Below are positions 52,274-64,000 of a DNA stretch of 64,000 nucleotides, one piece after another. Below the pieces are notes generated by a model. That model did no database searches. It saw nothing but the letters and a program-made list of their open reading frames with translations, and was not told the DNA's origin. Both the position numbers and the translations under genes were made by a program. Position 1 is the stretch's first letter, and every line of letters starts with the position of its first letter. The stretch is from NCBI RefSeq assembly GCF_002224125.1, contig NZ_NCSM01000004.1, positions 62,001 to 126,000 of the forward strand, written 5' to 3'. This DNA comes from Streptomyces sp. NBS 14/10. GTDB lineage: Bacteria; Actinomycetota; Actinomycetes; Streptomycetales; Streptomycetaceae.

Positions 52274-52790
52274 GGCCGTGGTCGGGTTTCGGGGTCGGTG
52301 GCGCGCCGACGAGCGAGCCGAGCGGGGCCTGGCCGGGGCTCGACGCGCTCGGCCCCCGGTCGTTGCGCAGGGCCCGCTGCAGAATCAGGGAGGCCAGGAA
52401 CTCGGCTTCCTGCTCCTGCGGCTGGGTGTACACGGTCCGGCCGAGCACCCGGCGCACCAGGGAGCCCGACAGATGGGGGGTCAGCAGGCCGAGCGAGGCC
52501 GGGTCGGCCGTGCCGTCGTGGCCCCACAGCAGATGGGCGGTCTCGTGCAGCACGATGTGCTGCCGGTGGAGAGCGGTCGTATCGGCCGCGTAGAGGATGT
52601 AGTCGGCCCGGTCGGTGGTCGCGAGCAGACCGCAGGGGAGGGAGTGGCGTACGGTGACCGGCAGCAGTTCGATCGGGCGCCCGCGCCGCTCGGCCAGCAG
52701 CGCCACGAAGGCGGCCGGGTCGAAGGGGCTCGGCAGTTCGAGACCGTCGGCGACCCGGCGGCTGCGCCACCATAATCGCGCTCGGTTCAC
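52266..52790 (-). CDS. ImmA/IrrE-type zinc metallopeptidase with TTA codon
   Basis: A 174-aa protein with the gluzincin motif HIVLHETAHLLWGHDG (HExxH, here HETAH) and EQEAEFLASLIL supplying the third ligand region, typical of ImmA/IrrE peptidases that cleave XRE-type repressors. GTG 52790 is taken as start (MNRARLWWRSRR), with TTG 52829 possible. Codon 6 is TTA (52773-52775), another bldA-type codon. It overlaps the MAB_1171c-like gene by 8 bp (operon). The XRE gene at 47610-48080 is the natural substrate candidate. Confidence 0.82.
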   Translation of the reverse strand: MNRARLWWRSRRVADGLELPSPFDPAAFVALLAERRGRPIELLPVTVRHSLPCGLLATTDRADYILYAADTTALHRQHIVLHETAHLLWGHDGTADPASLGLLTPHLSGSLVRRVLGRTVYTQPQEQEAEFLASLILQRALRNDRGPSASSPGQAPLGSLVGAPPTPKPDHGHG

Positions 52791-53058
52791 CGGCCGCCCA
52801 CCAGCGCGCGCATAAGCCGCCCCCTTCAACTGCCCCGCGATTGCCGGGCACTGGCGACTGTACCGGCATCCGGTGGATCCACAAGCGCGAGAAGTGGCCT
52901 TACTCCCGACCGTACTCCCGACCGTCGCGCGCCACTGGGGCGTGGCGCGCGACGCCGTTAAATCCGCATGCTAAATTCCAGTTATCAGCGGAACCGTGCT
53001 CGTGAGGTATGCGTCTCACGGTCTTGTGGGAGGAACGGGAAGGAGCGGTGGGAAGCCG

Positions 53059-53565
53059 ATGCCGGCGGTATCTGGTGTGCTGGGAAGGCTGTCGGAGCTG
53101 ATGCGCGAGGTGGCGGCGGACCGCGGCGGAGCGCTGTGGCGGCTCGCCGCCGAGGGGCGTCAACTCGACTCCAACGTGATCCGGTTGCCCGCCGAAGCCC
53201 GGGTCGACGTCCATGTGGAGCCGGACCTCGACGTGCTGCTGTATGTGGCCGACGGCAGCGGGTGGCTCGACGTGGCGGACACCCGCCAGGAACTGGAGCC
53301 GGGCTGTGTGGCATGGCTGCCGCACGGCGCCCGCCGCGCGCTCTCCGCCGGCGCGGACGGCCTGGTCTACCTCACGGTGCACCGCCGCCGCCCGGGCCTC
53401 GCCATCCGCACCGCGGCCGGGGGGGCCGCGGTCCGAGAAGCCGCCCCGGAAGGGGGCGAGCCGGCCTGCCTGCTCCACCGGGTCTGTACGGAGTGCGGCC
53501 GCCTCGCGCAGGAGCGCGACGCCCGCTACTGCGCCCGCTGCGGCACCCGGCTGCCGACGGACTGA
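53059..53565 (+). CDS. Cupin-domain protein with C-terminal zinc ribbon
   Basis: A 168-aa protein. Residues ~30-110 form a cupin barrel (VDVHVEPDLDVLLYVADGSGWLDV, LEPGCVAWLPHGARRALSAGADGLVYLTVHR), lacking most of the usual metal-binding His residues. The C-terminus carries a CxxC...CxxC zinc ribbon (CTECGRLAQERDARYCARCGTRL). It is probably a small-molecule or nucleic-acid binding sensor. ATG 53059 is chosen; ribosome-binding signals upstream (GGGAAG, AAGGAG) are acceptable. It lies between the ImmA gene (divergent) and the polyketide genes. Confidence 0.75.
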   Translation: MPAVSGVLGRLSELMREVAADRGGALWRLAAEGRQLDSNVIRLPAEARVDVHVEPDLDVLLYVADGSGWLDVADTRQELEPGCVAWLPHGARRALSAGADGLVYLTVHRRRPGLAIRTAAGGAAVREAAPEGGEPACLLHRVCTECGRLAQERDARYCARCGTRLPTD

Positions 53566-53843
53566 CGCGCCCCCCGCTTTCGTATCGGCGCGACCGGAGG
53601 GGCATCGCGGCGGCCGGGGGTGGCGACGCCCTGCCGGGGGCGAGCGGCGCCCCTGATCGCGACGGTGTGCGGCACGACCGCCGGGCGCGCGAGGCGGAGC
53701 GGGGGAGGCGGGGCTGTCCGCCGTTCTGCCGGTGCGCCGTCTTCGGTCTTCCATTCCACGGCGTACCAACTTCCCCCGACCTGTACCACCTTGTGTTTCG
53801 GCGCTCCCTTTCTCTTCTCGATACCGCGGCGTAGCGTTGTCAT
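53526..53843 (-). CDS. Possible small gene, atypical codon use (105 aa)
   Basis: A minus-strand frame opens MTTLRRGIEKRKGAPKHK and continues KVVQVGGSWYAVEWKTEDGAP, which reads like a real folded segment. The remainder is Arg/Pro/Ala-rich. Third-position G/C is visibly lower than in neighbours, and the 3' end overlaps the cupin gene by 40 bp. GGAA precedes ATG 53843. It could be a horizontally acquired remnant or non-coding; confidence is low. Confidence 0.3.
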   Translation of the reverse strand: MTTLRRGIEKRKGAPKHKVVQVGGSWYAVEWKTEDGAPAERRTAPPPPLRLARPAVVPHTVAIRGAARPRQGVATPGRRDAPPVAPIRKRGARQSVGSRVPQRAQ

Positions 53844-53933
53844 TTCCACAAAACGTTGAAGCGTGATGTGGCTCTCTCTCGGCCGACGGAGTCAAGAACT
53901 CGCGGCTGTCTCCATCACATTGGATCGAAAGAC

Positions 53934-53966
53934 ATGACTGTGCTCAGCTGCGGCAGGGCGTCATGA
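53934..53966 (+). CDS. Ten-codon upstream ORF coupled to the ketosynthase start
   Basis: ATG 53934 opens MTVLSCGRAS and stops at 53964-53966, overlapping the ATG of the ketosynthase gene (53963) by ATGA. A GGATCGAAAG sequence precedes it. The arrangement would let ribosomes terminating here restart at the ketosynthase. Whether it is translated is unknown. Confidence 0.35.
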   Translation: MTVLSCGRAS

Positions 53967-55303
53967 GCCCGCCGAACCCTTCCCCCGAAGTCCGCGGAAG
54001 CCCCAGGGACGCCGTGGTCACCGGCCTGGGATTCTGCCTGCCGGGTGACGACGGACCGGCCTTCACCGCCGGTCAGGTGTGGAGCATCGCCTCTCGGGGC
54101 GGCTGCTGCCTCGGGCGGAACGGGACGTATTACGGCTCGGTCGACCTGTCCGACGGCATGTTCGCGGAGCGCGTCCCCGACATCCCGGAATTCTTCTCCC
54201 GCCACTTCACCGACGCGCACCGATTCGGTCTTGTGTCGCTGGTGGAGGCGTGCGCGGATGCCGAACTGGACATCCACGCCGGCGACCTGGGGGAGGCGGC
54301 CCTGCTCGTCGGGCGAGGCGGGGTCGACAGCAACGTCGAGAGTTATCTGGCGGCGCTGCGCGCCGACCCCGCGCACACCGCACCACTCGAAGCGCTGGAA
54401 CTGTTCATCGCGGGCGGACAGGCCGGCACCGCATCCGATGTGGCCGTGGTGCAAGGGGCGTTGACCCGCACCACCGGCCCGTGTTTCACGGTGGCCTGCG
54501 GCTGCGCGTCCGGATCCGTGCAGCTCGGCCACGCCCAGCGCATGATCGCGGCGGGCGAGATCGAACTCGCCGCGGTGACCGGCGTCGACGTCTTCAGCAC
54601 AGAGGTCATCCGGACGGCGGAACGCCTGCTGGGGGGCGCCCGACGCGCCTATGAGGCGCTCGGCGGCGAGCCCGGCATGCTGGGGCTCACCCCCTCGTCC
54701 GACGCCGTGATGCGGCCGTACGACCGGCGTTCCGAGTGCATCAACTACGGCGAGGGCGCGGCGACCGTCATCGTGGAGAGCCGCGAGCGCGCCCACCGGC
54801 GCGGCGCGCACATCTATGGCCAGGTGCTCGCCACCGCCCTCACCCGGGACGGGCTGGCGAACCCGCTGGGAGCCGATGACACCGGCGCCCAGCTGGCGGA
54901 CGCCGCGCGCCGGTGCCTGGGGGAGCGGTGGCGGATCGAGCAGGTGCCGTACATCCACAGCTGTGGCCACGGGGACTCGGCCGTGGCCGGTGTGGAGGCG
55001 GGCGCCGTCCGGGCCCTGTACGGGGCGGCGGCGGGCCCGGTGCTGATCACCTCGCAGGACGCGTGCTTCGGCCACCACGGGGCCCCGGCCGGGTGCCTGG
55101 GCGCCGGCCTGACGCTGATGATGATGGAACAGGGCGCGGTGTGTCCCACCGCGAACTGCGAACAGCCCATGGACGGGCTCCCCTTCGACCCGGTGCCCGG
55201 AACGCGCACCCGGCCGCTCGACTTCGACTACGCGCTGTGCTTCAGCTACCAGACCGGTGGCGTCAAGCACGCCATGCTGCTGGGCGGCCCGGAAGCCGCC
55301 TAG
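53963..55303 (+). CDS. Free-standing beta-ketoacyl synthase with unusual active-site context
   Basis: A 446-aa thiolase-fold ketosynthase. The opening AVVTGLGFCLPG and the Cys region FTVACGCASGSVQLGHAQRMI align with the FabF-type TACTSG...GHA pattern, placing the nucleophile at Cys181. His residues are retained in SCGHGDSAVAG (normally AHGTSTPAG) and CFGHHGAPAG (normally KSMTGHLLGAAG), but the usual Lys of the KSxxGH motif is Asp here (SQDACFGHH). It is about 110 bp upstream of the large PKS on the same strand and may act as an accessory condensing or chain-initiating/transfer enzyme. The start ATG 53963 overlaps an upstream 10-codon ORF. Confidence 0.82.
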   Translation: MSPPNPSPEVRGSPRDAVVTGLGFCLPGDDGPAFTAGQVWSIASRGGCCLGRNGTYYGSVDLSDGMFAERVPDIPEFFSRHFTDAHRFGLVSLVEACADAELDIHAGDLGEAALLVGRGGVDSNVESYLAALRADPAHTAPLEALELFIAGGQAGTASDVAVVQGALTRTTGPCFTVACGCASGSVQLGHAQRMIAAGEIELAAVTGVDVFSTEVIRTAERLLGGARRAYEALGGEPGMLGLTPSSDAVMRPYDRRSECINYGEGAATVIVESRERAHRRGAHIYGQVLATALTRDGLANPLGADDTGAQLADAARRCLGERWRIEQVPYIHSCGHGDSAVAGVEAGAVRALYGAAAGPVLITSQDACFGHHGAPAGCLGAGLTLMMMEQGAVCPTANCEQPMDGLPFDPVPGTRTRPLDFDYALCFSYQTGGVKHAMLLGGPEAA

Positions 55304-55413
55304 CGCCCACCCCGGCACCTGGCGCCCACCCCGGCGCCCAGCGTCCACCCCGGCGCGGAACCACCCCTCACGGCCGACCCCGCCGTGCCCTCGCACAACC
55401 TTCGGAGAACCCG

Positions 55414-61953
<6,540 letters not shown>

Positions 61954-61976
61954 CGGTGACCGCGGCGTCAATTTTC

Positions 61977-62025
61977 GGACACACGGCGGGCCAATTCTGG
62001 TCAGGTGCTGGTCCGCCGTGTGTTC
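61977..62025 (+). promoter_or_regulatory. Hairpin straddling the start of the mannosyltransferase gene
   Basis: ACACACGGCGGGCC (61979-61992) pairs with GGTCCGCCGTGTGT (62010-62023) with one G-T wobble, extendable by two more pairs. The 17-base loop holds the GTG start at 62005. It may terminate the PKS transcript or sequester the start codon. Confidence 0.5.
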
Positions 62026-63462
62026 CTTCGCCGTGTCGCCCATGACGCCCTTGTCGTCCATCCGCACCAGTGCGTGCTGCTCGGGCTCGCGGGCTCGTTG
62101 GCGCTGGCGGCGGGAGGAAGGACCGCCGGTGCGCTGCCCGTGGCGGACGTCCTGGTCCCCGATTCCGGGGGCGCCGCGCTCGGCCTGGTCAGTACGTACT
62201 TCGGCCTCGTACTGCTGGTCGGAGCCTGGCTGTTGCTGGGCCGCGCGGTACGCGGCCCCCGGCCGCCGGGCCCGCGCGGCCTGCTGGTGACCCTCGCCGT
62301 CTGGGCCGCCCCGCTGCTGGCCGCGCCCCCGCTGTTCAGCCGGGACGTCTACAGCTATCTCGCCCAGGGCGCGATGGTCGACGCGCGCATCGACGTCTAC
62401 GTACACGGCCCCGCCCGGCTCGGCGGGCCGCTGGCCGCCGAGGTGGCGCCCCTGTGGCAGCACACCCCCGCCCCCTACGGCCCGGTGTCCCTGGCCTTCG
62501 AGACGGCGGTCGTGGGCGCATCCCGTACCGAGGTGTCCGCGGGGGTGTTCGGTATGCGGCTGGTCGCGCTGGTCGGCGTCGCGCTGATGATCCTCGCCCT
62601 CCTCGCGCTCGCACGCCGCTGCGGCACCGATCCGGCCGCCGCCCTGTGGCTGGGGGCGCTCAATCCGCTGCTGCTGATCCACCTGGTGGGCGGGGCGCAC
62701 AACGACGCCGTGATGATCGGGCTGCTCGGCGCCGGTCTTGTGGCCGCGACCGGCCGGTGGCCCGCGTGCGGCGCCGTGCTGGTCACCCTGGCCGCCCTGG
62801 TCAAGGCGCCCGCCGCGCTGGGGCTGCTGGCCGTCGCCGCGCTCTGGGCGGGCCTGCTGAGGGGGAGATGGCGGCGCACCCGGGCCGTGCTGGCCACCGG
62901 CGCCCTGGCGCTGGGCACCACGGGCGCGGCGACGGCCGTCGCCGGCACCGGCTATGGCTGGATCGCCGCCCTGACCACCCCGGTCTCCCCGGACAACTGG
63001 GCGCTGACCAGCGCCCTCGGCCGCGCCACCGGCGCCGCCCTGGACGCCCTCGGCAGCGGTCTGGCGCCGCTGGCCACCCCGGCCTGGCATGCGCTCGGCC
63101 TGCTGGCGACTGCCGTCACCGTCGCGGTCGTCTGGCTGCGCGCCTCCCGCTCCCGCCCCGTCTACGCGCTGGGGCTGAGCCTGACGGCGGTAGCGGTGTT
63201 CGGCCCCGCGATCCGCCCCTGGTATCTGCTGTGGGGGCTGTTCCTCATCGCCGCGGCAGCGCCGAGCGGACCGGTGCGCCGGGCGGTCGCCGCCGCGAGC
63301 GGGGTGCTGGCCCTGGCCGTACTGCCCAGCGGATTCGCGCCGGACCGACAGCAACTGACCCTCGCCATATGCGGCGGGGCGCTGGCCCTGCTCACGCTGT
63401 GGTGCGTCAAATCGGCCCCGAGACTCGCCGCAGGCGACCACTGGACGGAGCACCCGGCATGA
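62005..63462 (+). CDS. Polyprenyl-phosphate-mannose-type alpha-mannosyltransferase (MptB-like)
   Basis: A 485-aa integral membrane GT-C fold protein with about 12 hydrophobic segments. It resembles actinobacterial polyprenol-phosphomannose-dependent alpha-1,6-mannosyltransferases (MptA/MptB): FSRDVYSYLAQGAMVDARIDVYVHGPARLGG contains the conserved Asp after the first helices, and GGAHNDAVMIGLLGAGLVAATGRWPACGAVLVTLAALVKAPA and RPWYLLWGLFLIAAAA are typical. It would act on the outer membrane leaflet. The start is GTG 62005 inside a hairpin; ribosome-binding signals are weak. Its stop overlaps the next gene (ATGA at 63459). The acceptor may be the PKS product (inference). Confidence 0.82.
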   Translation: MLVRRVFLRRVAHDALVVHPHQCVLLGLAGSLALAAGGRTAGALPVADVLVPDSGGAALGLVSTYFGLVLLVGAWLLLGRAVRGPRPPGPRGLLVTLAVWAAPLLAAPPLFSRDVYSYLAQGAMVDARIDVYVHGPARLGGPLAAEVAPLWQHTPAPYGPVSLAFETAVVGASRTEVSAGVFGMRLVALVGVALMILALLALARRCGTDPAAALWLGALNPLLLIHLVGGAHNDAVMIGLLGAGLVAATGRWPACGAVLVTLAALVKAPAALGLLAVAALWAGLLRGRWRRTRAVLATGALALGTTGAATAVAGTGYGWIAALTTPVSPDNWALTSALGRATGAALDALGSGLAPLATPAWHALGLLATAVTVAVVWLRASRSRPVYALGLSLTAVAVFGPAIRPWYLLWGLFLIAAAAPSGPVRRAVAAASGVLALAVLPSGFAPDRQQLTLAICGGALALLTLWCVKSAPRLAAGDHWTEHPA

Positions 63463-64000
63463 CGGGCCCCACCACCACACGCGGCCGACTGCTGCTGACG
63501 CTCGGGCTGACCGGGGCCGTGGCGCTCTTCCTGGCCACCGTGCCGCTCCACCGCGACTGGTTCGACCTGAGCGTCTACTACGGCACCGTCGACCACTGGC
63601 TGCACGACGGGGGCCGCATGTACGACTACACGGTGCCCGGCGCGGACGGCACCGCCTACGGCTTCACCTACCCGCCGTTCGCGGCCCTGTGCATGCTGCC
63701 GATGGCCCTGGTGAGCTGGTCGGGCGCGATCACCATCTGCATGCTGCTCAACCTGGCCGCCTCGGCGGTCGTACTGTACTGGCTGACCGGTCCCCTCGTA
63801 CGCCGCCACGCCCGGCACCGGTGGTTTGCCTTCGCCGTGGCGGCCTGCCTGTTCGCCGTGCTGGAGCCGGTCCGGGACACCTTCAGCTTCGGCCAGGTCA
63901 ACCTGGTCCTGCTGGCGCTCGTGCTCTTCGACGCCTGGCTGCTGTCCACCGGCCGCGGCAAGTACGCGGGGTTCGCCATCGGCATCGCCGCCGCGATCAA
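63459..64000 (+). CDS. GT87-type membrane mannosyltransferase, cut by right edge
   Basis: The frame is open from ATG 63459 to the end of the window. The first 180 residues show LLLTLGLTGAVALFLATVPLH, then DWFDLSVYYGTVDHWLHDGGRMYDY and YGFTYPPFAALCMLPMALVSW, the signature of the GT87 alpha-(1,2)-mannosyltransferase family that uses polyprenyl-phosphate sugars. FSFGQVNLVLLALVLFDAW follows. Translational coupling with the MptB-like gene by ATGA suggests both act on the same glycolipid. The C-terminus lies outside. Confidence 0.82.
   Translation, partial: MTGPTTTRGRLLLTLGLTGAVALFLATVPLHRDWFDLSVYYGTVDHWLHDGGRMYDYTVPGADGTAYGFTYPPFAALCMLPMALVSWSGAITICMLLNLAASAVVLYWLTGPLVRRHARHRWFAFAVAACLFAVLEPVRDTFSFGQVNLVLLALVLFDAWLLSTGRGKYAGFAIGIAAAI

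Overview
The window is chromosomal DNA of a high-GC actinomycete, almost certainly Streptomyces. Support for this comes from the very strong G/C bias at third codon positions, a WhiB protein, SARP and LuxR-type large ATPase regulators, twin-arginine signal peptides, streptogrisin-like proteases, the SpoIIE-type phosphatase, mycothiol/DinB-type and DUF1876 proteins, and rare TTA (bldA-type) leucine codons confined to a few regulatory or specialised genes. I saw no rRNA, tRNA, CRISPR array, insertion sequence or phage gene.

Layout. 1-14.6 kb: end of a LuxR-type ATPase regulator (cut by the left edge), a secreted peptidoglycan amidase, an APH-fold kinase with a TTA codon in its catalytic loop, a TPR/DNA-binding regulator, a PAS-SpoIIE phosphatase, a HEAT-type protein and two overlapping GT-B glycosyltransferases. 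14.6-15.5 kb: an unusual gene-poor block with hairpin repeats and an in-frame 132-bp tandem repeat. 15.5-20.7 kb: SGNH hydrolase, 5-oxoprolinase and WhiB protein. 20.7-28 kb: two streptogrisin-like proteases (one membrane-anchored), DinB protein, nicotinate phosphoribosyltransferase with DUF1876 protein, membrane acyltransferase, secreted EEP phosphatase. 28-35.5 kb: LysR regulator divergent from a SnoaL-like protein and a TTA-containing flavin monooxygenase, a Tat protein, a MEDS/HATPase anti-sigma-like protein, an epoxide-hydrolase-like enzyme, a DUF574 methyltransferase and small proteins. 35.5-43.7 kb: SARP-NB-ARC-TPR regulator, cysteine-cluster/pentapeptide protein, HxlR and MarR regulators next to FMN reductase, SDR and EamA exporter genes.

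43.7-52.8 kb is the most interesting region. It holds a HopA1-domain protein and an APH-fold kinase whose genes overlap by ATGA. Opposite them lies a 56-aa peptide gene with an acidic leader and a Thr-rich, completely cysteine-free C-terminus, followed by a perfect 16-bp terminator hairpin. The APH/HopA1 pair is the Ser/Thr dehydration machinery of thioamitides and class V lanthipeptides. Both of those need Cys for their rings, so this locus looks like a RiPP system that would make a poly-dehydrobutyrine peptide without lanthionine. Around it lie an XRE regulator, a LuxR-type ATPase regulator with two TTA codons, a MAB_1171c-type membrane protein, an ImmA/IrrE metallopeptidase with a TTA codon, and a Tat-exported triplicated-domain protein with a TTA codon at position 7. 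This points to developmental (bldA) control.

53-64 kb: cupin/zinc-ribbon protein, then a free-standing ketosynthase with an unusual active-site context (preceded by a 10-codon upstream ORF), a complete KS-AT-DH-ER-KR-ACP iterative-type polyketide synthase, and two polyprenyl-phosphate-mannose-type glycosyltransferases, the second cut by the right edge. These look like a lipid/polyketide plus mannosylation module.
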